A stretch of DNA of 5,050 nucleotides, from positions 1-5,050 of the forward strand of contig CALCFP010000262.1 of NCBI GenBank assembly GCA_937900725.1, read 5' to 3'. Origin of the DNA: an uncultured Bacteroidota bacterium. GTDB taxonomy: Bacteria; Bacteroidota; Bacteroidia; Bacteroidales; SZUA-534. The position numbers and the translations under genes were made by a program. The notes below the pieces were generated by a model, which ran no database searches, had not been told where the DNA came from, and worked only from the letters and a program-made list of their open reading frames with translations. This document shows, in pieces, positions 1-5,050 of the stretch (positions within the stretch are counted from its first letter, which is position 1; each line of letters begins with the position of its first letter).

Positions 1-2
1 TT

Positions 3-908
3 GTCTATCCTGTATATCATTGGACAATGCCATCTCCTGCGGTAGATTTTGTTCAGAATTTGAAAATAAATCCCAATGCATATATCTTTGTAGTAGCAAT
101 GCCAAGCTTCGTGTGTGGAATTGCATGTGAGAAATTAGAAGAGATATTAAATTCAAAAGGGGCACATTTAACCTACGGTAATTTGGTAAATTCAGTTGCA
201 AATTATGCAATTGTATATCCACCGGTTCCTTTCCCTAGACTTACTGTTCCAAGAACTGAGAAAAAGTTAAAAAAGATAGCTGAGGCAATCAGCAATAAAG
301 ATAGTAGACCATACCCTAAGGCAAGCAGCTTTGTTCGTAATAGAAGAGAATCAAAGATGGGGCCATATCTTGAGATTCAGCAGTATGCCGACAATCCATT
401 CTTGCCAAAGTTCTACAGGGAGCCCGAACGCTACAGTTTCCCATTGGAACTGTCGTTTCTGGCCGAGCGATACCGTCAGTTGAACGACAAGGTGACACAG
501 TCCGAACTGTTCCAGTCGTCCACCATTGCCGACTATTACTTCGTCAAGTCGCTCATTTTCGCCCGCATAACACTCGAAGATGACGAGTTCGCCCTATATC
601 GCCAATTGTTCGACATCATCTGGCAACACATACCAGTGCCGTCGCTCTATGTCTATCTGCATTCGTCGGTCGACCGCGTGATGAAGAATATCAAGATGCG
701 TGGCCGTGAATATGAGCAAAATATGGATCCCGAATATCTCAAGAAGGTCCAGCAGAGTTACCTTGACTATTTCAAGACTGCCGACCGCTTCCCGATAGTC
801 GTCATCAATACCACAAATCTGGATTTCGTCCACAATCCTGCCGACTACGAGTTCGTCAAGGATGCCATCTACAACCACCAATACGCCAATGGCGTGACTT
901 ACATTTAG
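3..908 (+). CDS. Chimeric ORF: EFR1-type flavodoxin fragment fused to P-loop-less deoxynucleoside kinase (5' partial)
   Basis: The frame is open to the left edge (301 visible codons), so the true start is probably outside; the first ATG is at 27. Codons up to about base 384 resemble the flavodoxin half of EFR1-family flavodoxin/ferredoxin proteins (YPVYHWTMPSP, YIFVVAMPSF, VANYAIVYPP, PRTEKKLKKIAEAI). From QYADNPFLPKFY (381-416) onward it matches Bacteroidetes deoxyadenosine/deoxyguanosine-type kinases: FPLELSFLAERYRQL, DYYFVKSLIFAR, DEFALYRQLF, and the lid-like KMRGREYEQ at about 693-719. A normal kinase of this family begins with ~30-35 residues carrying a GNIGAGKT-like P-loop; these are absent, so ATP binding and dNTP salvage activity are doubtful. 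The flavodoxin part lacks its 4Fe-4S ferredoxin domain. GC content is about 33% at 121-180 and 50% at 541-600, which supports two origins. Family recognition is by eye; the junction may be biological or an assembly artefact. Confidence 0.8.
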   Translation, partial: VYPVYHWTMPSPAVDFVQNLKINPNAYIFVVAMPSFVCGIACEKLEEILNSKGAHLTYGNLVNSVANYAIVYPPVPFPRLTVPRTEKKLKKIAEAISNKDSRPYPKASSFVRNRRESKMGPYLEIQQYADNPFLPKFYREPERYSFPLELSFLAERYRQLNDKVTQSELFQSSTIADYYFVKSLIFARITLEDDEFALYRQLFDIIWQHIPVPSLYVYLHSSVDRVMKNIKMRGREYEQNMDPEYLKKVQQSYLDYFKTADRFPIVVINTTNLDFVHNPADYEFVKDAIYNHQYANGVTYI

Positions 909-1046
909 GTTGTGCAGGTCTGGGTTTTGCGCGCATTGCCCAAGTTTTCTGTGCCAATAAGTAATTTCGGCAATCAGGTTATGCTACTTAAAAACAATTA
1001 TGTTTCAAATGCGCAATATGTGTGCGAAATCTTGTTATTTAAGCAT

Positions 1047-1083
1047 GATTTCGTAAAAATATACCTTATATCTTTACGAAATC
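1047..1083. promoter_or_regulatory. Long palindrome upstream of ATPase gene, possible operator
   Basis: GATTTCGTAAA (1047-1057) is perfectly repeated in inverted orientation as TTTACGAAATC (1073-1083). After one mismatch the pairing continues for five more bases (1059-1063 with 1067-1071), leaving a 3-nt loop. The arms are thus 17 nt with one mismatch. No T-tract follows, so it does not look like an intrinsic terminator. The core octamer TTTCGTAA occurs a third time at 1101-1108. The position, about 75-110 bp before the ATPase start and upstream of a candidate -7 box, suits a protein-binding site; the regulator is unknown. Confidence 0.5.
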
Positions 1084-1129
1084 CATAAAATTTAACAGTG
1101 TTTCGTAATGTTATAATTTATTTTTTATT

Positions 1130-1137
1130 TATTTTTG
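1130..1137 (+). promoter_or_regulatory. Candidate Bacteroidetes -7 box for the ATPase gene
   Basis: TATTTTTG fits the Bacteroidetes consensus TAnnTTTG, 19 bp before the ATG at 1157. No good TTTG -33 element is found at the usual distance, and the surroundings are so AT-rich that a chance match is plausible. If real, the transcript leader would be only about 10-15 nt. Confidence 0.3.
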
Positions 1138-1156
1138 CTTTGGTAATAAATTCAAT

Positions 1157-2571
1157 ATGAGTATGTTGATAGGAAGAGAAAAGGAAATAGACAGGGTGAA
1201 TGTGCTCCTGAACTCATCTCGTTCAGAGTTTGCGGTGATTTATGGACGCAGGCGTGTTGGCAAGACCTATCTGATGAGAGAGGCTTTTTCTCGTCATTTC
1301 ACTTTCTATCATACTGGCATGGCCAATAGTGGTATGGCTGATCAATTGGAAAAGTTTGCCATGTCACTGTCAGACGCAGGATGCAAGTTGAATTCTAAGT
1401 TAAGTAATTGGAATCAGGCATTCCAAAACCTTAAAAAGGTTATCGAGCAAAGTAAGCATAAAAAGAAACTGATTTTCTTGGATGAGTTGCCGTGGATGGA
1501 TACACCTAAAAGCAAATTTCTTCAGGAATTGGAGCATTTTTGGAATTCGTGGTGCTCGATGCGAAATGATGTGGTCCTTGTGGCTTGTGGCTCTGGATTA
1601 TTGATAATGTAATCAACAACAGGGGAGGCTTGTATAATCGTGTGACTTGCCAGATTTACATCAGACCATTCACGCTGAAGGAATGTGCCACTTTTTGCGA
1701 ATACAACAATTTGAAATTCAGCAGACTTGACATCCTTCATTTTTATATGATTGCTGGTGGAATCCCTTACTATTGGTCGCTGTTGAGTTCGGACTTGCCC
1801 TTGTCTCAAAACGTAGATAAATTATGCTTCTCGCGTGGCGGAGAGTTGGTGTCGGAATATCATCGTCTATATTCTTCTCTTTTCAAGAAGCCCGATACCT
1901 ATTTGAAGATAATATCTTCTCTCGCTAAGAAAAAAATTGGAATGACGCGCGACGAATTGGCGAAAGAGAGTGGCATTGGGCAAAGCGGTGTGCTGACTCG
2001 CATGCTGGCGGAATTGGAACAGTGTGATTTCATTCGTAAATACAACTTTTTTGGAAACCGTAGCAAAGGAGCCATGTATCAGTTGATTGACGCTTATACG
2101 TTGTTCTATTATAAGTTTATTGAATCCAATAGTCATGCTGACGGCTTTTGGAGTAAGATGCAGGGACAGCCAGTTTATAACACATGGTGTGGTTTGGCGT
2201 TTGAACGCGTTTGCCTTCTTCATACGGACGAAATAAAGAAGGTGCTTGGCATATCAGGCGTGCTGACGTCAGAGTCGGCATGGTATGTGTCGGCAGAAAA
2301 ATCGCCATTGATGATGGGCTCGCAAATCGACCTTGTCATTGATAGGCAGGATGCGGTGATAAATCTTTGCGAGATGAAGTACAGCAAGGGTGATTGTCTT
2401 TTGGATGCAAACGACGAGCAATGTATAAGAGACAAGAACTCAAACTTTTCCGCAACCACCAAAACCCGCAAAGCCCTCCGCAATACATTAATCACTACTT
2501 TCAACGTGGTGAAAAATACTCATTTTGGTGTGTTTGACAATGTGCTGACGCTTGACGATTTAATGGAATGA
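1157..2571 (+). pseudogene. DUF234-type AAA ATPase with PD-(D/E)XK-like C-terminus, frameshifted
   Basis: Two overlapping frames (1157-1612 and 1585-2571) together make one ~471-residue protein of the archaeal-type ATPase/DUF234 group common in Bacteroidetes. The first has IGREKEI at the N-terminus, Walker A GRRRVGKT (residues 30-37) and Walker B LIFLDE (105-110), and reaches VACGS before running out of frame to TAA at 1610-1612. The second resumes at WIIDNVINNRGGLYNR (from 1594). It continues with PFTLKEC, a winged-helix-like stretch (MTRDELAKESGIGQSG), and a C-terminal domain with FE (2200-2205), QIDLVIDR and CEMK. The spacing D-x13-E-x-K (2329-2379) fits a PD-(D/E)XK nuclease fold. Relatives read CGS-A-x-S-W here, so about 10 nt appear to be missing at 1592-1594. 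The ORF2 'start' is a TTG inside ORF1 and is not a convincing start. The cellular role of this family is not established. A sequencing or assembly error is an alternative to true decay. Confidence 0.8.
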
Positions 2572-2572
2572 T

Positions 2573-2609
2573 ACGTTGGCAAGTGAGGCATATTTGATTT
2601 AGCCAACGT
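2573..2609. terminator. Possible terminator hairpin between convergent genes
   Basis: ACGTTGGC (2573-2580) pairs perfectly with GCCAACGT (2602-2609) across a 21-nt loop, two bases after the ATPase stop codon. There is no T-run after either arm, and the loop is long, so intrinsic termination would be weak. Position between two convergent genes is the main support. A second short hairpin (GTGCCA 2642-2647 with TGGCAC 2660-2665) lies just past the pssA stop on the other side of the same 107-bp gap. Confidence 0.3.
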
Positions 2610-2678
2610 GTCACAATTATCAATATGGTCAAATGTCAATCGTGCCAAAACCGCAATTGTGGCACCAGGTCATATCGT

Positions 2679-3419
2679 CTATTTCTGAATATTGCTTGCC
2701 GTGCGACTTGCAACCGACAAAAGCACGTACACAATGACAATCAGCGGAATGGCGCTGAATTGAAGCAACACGATGAGCAGAAGGCTCAAGGCCAGGAACG
2801 AGTAGCGGAGTTTGTTCGCCTTGAATCCCCATGTCTTGAACTTAAGCGCAAAAAGCGGAAGTTCGCATACAAGCAACAGCGACATTACCAGCGACAGCGG
2901 AATCAGCACTTCGGGAGTGATTATGTATTGCGCAAACCAGCCGTCGGCATTGTATTTCATGATGAAAGGCATTGATGCCCAAATCATTGCGTTGGCAGGA
3001 GTTGGCAGTCCGATGAATTTGTCGGTCTGACGCTCGTCGATGTTGAATTTCGCAAGGCGCAATGCCGAAAAACCGGCCATGATGAATGGCAACAGGCACA
3101 GAACCATGGTCAGCAATGGCAATTGAGCAAGGTTGGCGTTCAACTGCCGGCTCACAAGCATGAAGGCTATTGCTGATGGTGCGACGCCGAAACTGATGTC
3201 GTCGGCAAGCGAGTCGAGTTCCTTGCCAATGGCCGAACTCACTTTCAGCAACCGTGCAACCATTCCGTCGAAGAAGTCGAAGATGCAGGCTATAAGTATG
3301 AATAGCCCCGATAGTGTGAGATTGCCTGTGAATGCGAATGCCACTGACATGCATCCCGATAGGGCATTCATCAGCGTTATGGTGTTGGGTACGAACGAAA
3401 GAATGTTTTTCTGTGCCAT
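2679..3419 (-). CDS. pssA: CDP-diacylglycerol--serine O-phosphatidyltransferase
   Basis: This is a 246-residue inner-membrane enzyme of the CDP-alcohol phosphatidyltransferase family. It condenses CDP-diacylglycerol with L-serine to give phosphatidylserine and CMP, the first step to phosphatidylethanolamine. The family signature is complete: D48-x2-D51-G52-x2-A55-R56-x8-G65-x3-D69-x3-D73. The opening MAQKNILSFVPNTITLMN and the LPTPANA segment fit bacterial type II PssA, as does a series of hydrophobic helices, the last ending in SASRTASNIQK-like polar residues at the C-terminus. The frame can be extended 30 codons upstream to 3509, but the ATG at 3419 is preferred because it gives the normal family length and N-terminus, and because a -7 box at 3444-3451 lies inside the extension. 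It is convergent with the ATPase pseudogene and 284 bp downstream of the barrel gene, so it is probably transcribed alone. Other CDP-alcohol transferases (for example PgsA) are less likely. Confidence 0.9.
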   Translation of the reverse strand: MAQKNILSFVPNTITLMNALSGCMSVAFAFTGNLTLSGLFILIACIFDFFDGMVARLLKVSSAIGKELDSLADDISFGVAPSAIAFMLVSRQLNANLAQLPLLTMVLCLLPFIMAGFSALRLAKFNIDERQTDKFIGLPTPANAMIWASMPFIMKYNADGWFAQYIITPEVLIPLSLVMSLLLVCELPLFALKFKTWGFKANKLRYSFLALSLLLIVLLQFSAIPLIVIVYVLLSVASRTASNIQK

Positions 3420-3443
3420 TGTTTTTCCGTTTTTAGAAACGTG

Positions 3444-3477
3444 CAAATGTAATAATAATTGGAAATTCGGAATCAAA
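3444..3477 (-). promoter_or_regulatory. Candidate pssA promoter
   Basis: On the minus strand TACATTTG (3451-3444) matches the TAnnTTTG -7 box exactly. A TTTG (3477-3474) sits 22 nt upstream, slightly longer than the usual spacing. Transcription would begin around 3435-3440, giving a leader of about 15-20 nt before the ATG at 3419, and this supports that start codon. Confidence 0.5.
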
Positions 3478-3493
3478 TAAAGGCAAAAGGGGG

Positions 3494-3527
3494 AAAGGCC
3501 AAAGGTCAAAAGTCAAAAGTAAAAGGC
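3494..3527. repeat. Degenerate heptamer tandem repeat
   Basis: Five successive units of about 7 nt are readable: AAAGGCC, AAAGGTC, AAAAGTC, AAAAGT (one base short) and AAAAGGC. A further purine-rich stretch (3484-3493) precedes them. The tract lies just upstream of the pssA promoter candidate. A- and G-rich heptamer tracts of this kind occur in Bacteroidales intergenic DNA; no function can be assigned. Confidence 0.6.
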
Positions 3528-3558
3528 ACTAGTGATAAATGCCAATTCGTAGATTTTT

Positions 3559-3602
3559 TGTAGAGCCGTGGCGCACATCGTGCCCGTGCCAAATGGCGCG
3601 GG
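3559..3602. repeat. GC-rich hairpin patch, possible interspersed repeat remnant
   Basis: A GC-rich island begins with TGTAGAGCCGTGGCGCAC in otherwise AT-rich intergenic DNA. It ends in a hairpin: CCCGTGCC (3583-3590) and GGCGCGGG (3595-3602) pair over 8 positions (one G-U in RNA) around the loop AAAT. The start resembles the 'TGTAGAG...' GC-rich palindromic repeats seen between genes in many Bacteroidetes genomes, but only one degenerate copy is visible here. Neither strand has a T-run after the stem. The rest of the 3420-3703 gap shows no convincing gene. Confidence 0.35.
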
Positions 3603-3703
3603 TTGATGGTGTGCAATATGTGTTTTTGAATCGTTCTATTTGGTTGTTTGCGTTTGCCGCCGCAACATCATCATTAGTTTCTCTGCTTAGCCTCGTATGC
3701 CAT

Positions 3704-4261
3704 TTAACGGCCTACTGTGTATTTTATTCCTACTGAAACGCCGACAGGCAAAATGATTGAACCGCTGAAATCAGCCCCTATTTCATCTTCAAGTTCATCC
3801 ATGTAGTCGTTAATGTCAGCGTATGCCGTATTTGTCGAGAGTCCTGTTGAAAGGCATAGGTGTTTGGTGAAATGAACGTCGATTCCCGCGCCAATGTTAG
3901 GCCTGATGTATATCTTGTCATAACCTTCTTCGTCTATCACGCAAACGCATCCGCTATATCCATAGAGAAAGGAAACGTATGGATCGACTTTCGACCTTGA
4001 TATGTGCCGTAAAATCAATCCGACTTTGTATGATGGACCTGCAACAAAGACACCTCCATTGAGCATGATGCCTATGTTCTTTTGTGGGTAGAAGTTCAAT
4101 CCCACACCTAAGCCAGCGTAATCTAAACCAAAGCCAGCGCCATACGACATGAATTCACGTGATGGCTTGCCTGTGTCTTGCGCCTGTAATGTGGCTGTGA
4201 ACAAATTGATTGCAATGGCTGTCAAGATGATTCTCCCTAATAGTTGTTTGGTGGTTTTCAT
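3704..4261 (-). CDS. Predicted small outer-membrane beta-barrel protein
   Basis: This 185-residue protein has an N-terminal signal peptide: KTTK, a hydrophobic core at about residues 7-25, and a likely cleavage LQA^Q after residue 27, as is common for Bacteroidetes exports. No lipoprotein cysteine follows the cleavage site. The mature part alternates short glycine/aromatic-rich strands (GAGFGLDYAGLGVGLNFY, IGIMLNGGVF, DPYVSFLYGYSG, IRPNIGAGIDV) with polar turns. It ends in a strand-like VGVSVGIKYTVGR, without a classic terminal aromatic residue. This pattern fits a small outer-membrane barrel of the unnamed 'outer membrane beta-barrel' type. An acidic loop (NDYMDELEDEIG) precedes the last strands. 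The ATG at 4261 is chosen because it starts directly at the signal peptide. A perfect -7 box lies about 150 bp upstream. Function is unknown. Confidence 0.75.
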   Translation of the reverse strand: MKTTKQLLGRIILTAIAINLFTATLQAQDTGKPSREFMSYGAGFGLDYAGLGVGLNFYPQKNIGIMLNGGVFVAGPSYKVGLILRHISRSKVDPYVSFLYGYSGCVCVIDEEGYDKIYIRPNIGAGIDVHFTKHLCLSTGLSTNTAYADINDYMDELEDEIGADFSGSIILPVGVSVGIKYTVGR

Positions 4262-4409
4262 GAACTGTAAATTTTATGAAGTTTGGTTTTGAACTGATTT
4301 GCTTGAAATGGCAAGGCTTGTCGGTTTCACGTCGTTGTCGTATGCATGTTTCTTGTATATGCTAAATGCCGTATCTCCTATAATCACACCAATTTCCAAG
4401 ATTGTATCG

Positions 4410-4417
4410 CAAATATA
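4410..4417 (-). promoter_or_regulatory. Candidate promoter -7 box for the barrel gene
   Basis: On the minus strand TATATTTG followed by CGATAC matches TAnnTTTG exactly. No TTTG is found about 20 nt upstream, so only one of the two elements is present. Transcription starting near 4403 would give a leader of about 140 nt before the ATG at 4261, long enough for a structured 5' UTR. Confidence 0.4.
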
Positions 4418-4498
4418 TGTAAAGTTTGAAGCGTGCTGTATTCTGCGTTGAATATTTTTGCGGATTATGTAAAAAAGCGAAATAAGCTTCCCACACAT

Positions 4499-4528
4499 CT
4501 CTCACATAATCCACGGAACTCTCACATA
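4499..4528. repeat. Two direct repeats CTCTCACATA with 20-bp period
   Basis: CTCTCACATA occurs at 4499-4508 and again at 4519-4528, exactly 20 bp apart, about two helical turns. Such paired direct repeats are typical of sites bound side by side by a dimeric response regulator. They sit about 80 bp upstream of the minus-strand -7 box and about 100 bp upstream of the plus-strand promoter, so either gene could be the target. Confidence 0.45.
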
Positions 4529-4627
4529 TCTGTGCCACGTTGCTTGCGTTTTGGCGTTGCTGGTTGATGATGTTGTAGGTTGAAACTGTTTGGGTGTCTA
4601 TTTTTTTGTAAAAAATGCATGGATATG

Positions 4628-4656
4628 TTGATTATCCATTACAAAATGTACTTTTG
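4628..4656 (+). promoter_or_regulatory. Promoter of the secreted-protein gene
   Basis: TACTTTTG (4649-4656) matches TAnnTTTG exactly, with TTG (4628-4630) 18 nt upstream as the -33 element. Transcription would begin near 4663, with a leader of about 65 nt before the ATG at 4729. The -7 box is the left arm of a perfect inverted repeat, TACTTT-TGCT-AAAGTA (4649-4664). Confidence 0.55.
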
Positions 4657-4728
4657 CTAAAGTAAATCGAATTTGTTTTAACAATTTTGATTAAAAGATG
4701 AACTCGGCACGTATTTAGAGTTTTGGCC

Positions 4729-5050
4729 ATGAAGAAAATATGTCTATTAGCTATCGCTATTTCTGCGCTCGTATTTAACGTAAACGCGCAATCTTTTCAA
4801 GGCTTTAACTCGGATGGCACCATAGATGGTGTTAAAGTTGAAGAGGCATTTGATGGCGGAAATGTTGTCTTGAAACTCGCCGTTCCATCCGACGCTATGG
4901 ATGCATGGAATGCACAATTGGTGACACCAAGATTTGAAGGCCTTGACGGTCAAGTTGAGGGAGCATCTTTCGATTTCTCGTTCGACTATAAAGGCTCCGT
5001 TGGCGATGGCTACATCCGCATCGCTTCTGGCAAGACTTATCCTTTTGATT
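4729..5050 (+). CDS. Secreted protein of unknown function, N-terminal 107 codons (3' partial)
   Basis: The frame runs from ATG 4729 to the right edge without a stop. It starts with a clear signal peptide: KK, then a hydrophobic core (ICLLAIAISALVF), with likely cleavage VNA^Q after residue 20. The mature part is acidic and glycine-rich, with alternating hydrophobic stretches (NVVLKLAVP, ASFDFSFDYKG, GYIRIASGK) that suggest beta-sandwich structure. No cysteine follows the cleavage site, so it is not a lipoprotein; the protein is probably periplasmic or exported. I do not recognise the family, and the visible part is too short to assign a domain. A Bacteroidetes promoter lies about 75-100 bp upstream. 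The leader has no obvious Shine-Dalgarno, as is usual in this group. Confidence 0.75.
   Translation, partial: MKKICLLAIAISALVFNVNAQSFQGFNSDGTIDGVKVEEAFDGGNVVLKLAVPSDAMDAWNAQLVTPRFEGLDGQVEGASFDFSFDYKGSVGDGYIRIASGKTYPFD

Larger units (their letters stand above)
4262..4728. other. Divergent intergenic region (467 bp)
   Basis: This region lies between the minus-strand barrel gene and the plus-strand secreted-protein gene. It holds a minus-strand -7 box (4410-4417), a 10-bp direct repeat (4499-4528), a T/A palindrome (4600-4616: ATTTTTT-TGT-AAAAAAT) and a plus-strand promoter (4628-4656). A 74-codon minus-strand frame (4274-4498) crosses it but is not convincing as a gene, because the -7 box lies inside it and it resembles no family I recognise. 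I see no tRNA or other RNA gene. Confidence 0.5.

Noticed and set aside
594..881. 95-codon minus-strand frame opposite the kinase part
   Set aside because: It is antisense to a clear kinase-family frame, with no signal of its own.
921..949. Weak hairpin TGGG...CCCA followed by TTTT after the chimeric ORF
   Set aside because: Only four paired bases around a 14-nt loop, and a short T-run; too weak to call a terminator.
1585..1612. Programmed ribosomal frameshift joining the two ATPase halves
   Set aside because: No slippery heptamer is present in the overlap, and conserved residues are missing, so slipping would not restore the normal protein.
2625..2975. 116-codon plus-strand frame opposite pssA
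   Set aside because: It is antisense to the well-supported pssA frame and rich in K/R/Q/H, as expected for a shadow of a membrane protein.
3539..3736. 65-codon plus-strand frame
   Set aside because: It runs through the GC-rich hairpin patch and overlaps the end of the barrel gene on the other strand. Its composition is not protein-like and no promoter is seen.
4274..4498. 74-codon minus-strand frame just upstream of the barrel gene
   Set aside because: No recognised family or clear domain, and a perfect -7 box (4410-4417) lies inside it. It is more likely the leader and promoter region of the barrel gene. Its 12-nt spacing to the next start leaves a small chance that it is real.
1..5050. 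CRISPR array, transposase, toxin-antitoxin, phage-defence operon, tRNA or rRNA
   Set aside because: I looked for spaced repeats, transposase motifs, terminal repeats with duplications, paired small genes and RNA genes on both strands and saw none. The ATPase with its nuclease-like domain is solitary and broken, so a defence system is not supported.

Overview
The window looks like a piece of a Bacteroidales chromosome (Prevotella/Bacteroides-like). The evidence is a set of promoter candidates of the Bacteroidetes TAnnTTTG type, A-rich leaders without a clear Shine-Dalgarno, signal peptides ending in A^Q, and gene families typical of that order. No complete new system is visible. The window is mostly ordinary housekeeping and envelope genes, with two damaged or rearranged genes that are its most notable content.

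Left part (3-908, + strand, open at the left edge): one reading frame joins two unrelated proteins. The first ~120 visible codons look like the flavodoxin half of an EFR1-type flavodoxin/ferredoxin protein. From about base 385 onward the protein is the body of a Bacteroidetes deoxynucleoside kinase that has lost its ATP-binding P-loop. Base composition steps up at about the same place. This is either an illegitimate recombination or an assembly chimera.

Middle (1157-2571, +): a DUF234-type AAA ATPase with a C-terminal PD-(D/E)XK-like domain, split into two frames by an apparent ~10-nt loss in the CGS-[A-x-S]-W motif. It is probably a pseudogene. A 17-nt-arm palindrome and three TTTCGTAA octamers lie upstream.

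Right part: pssA (phosphatidylserine synthase, minus strand, 2679-3419) converges on the ATPase. Behind it is a 284-bp gap with a heptamer tandem repeat and a GC-rich hairpin. Next comes a small predicted outer-membrane beta-barrel protein (3704-4261, minus). A 467-bp divergent intergenic region with promoter candidates and a 20-bp-period direct repeat separates it from the first 107 codons of a secreted protein that runs off the right edge (4729-5050, +).

The genes do not form a shared pathway. PssA makes phospholipid at the inner membrane and the barrel and secreted proteins are envelope or exported products, but each gene appears to have its own promoter.
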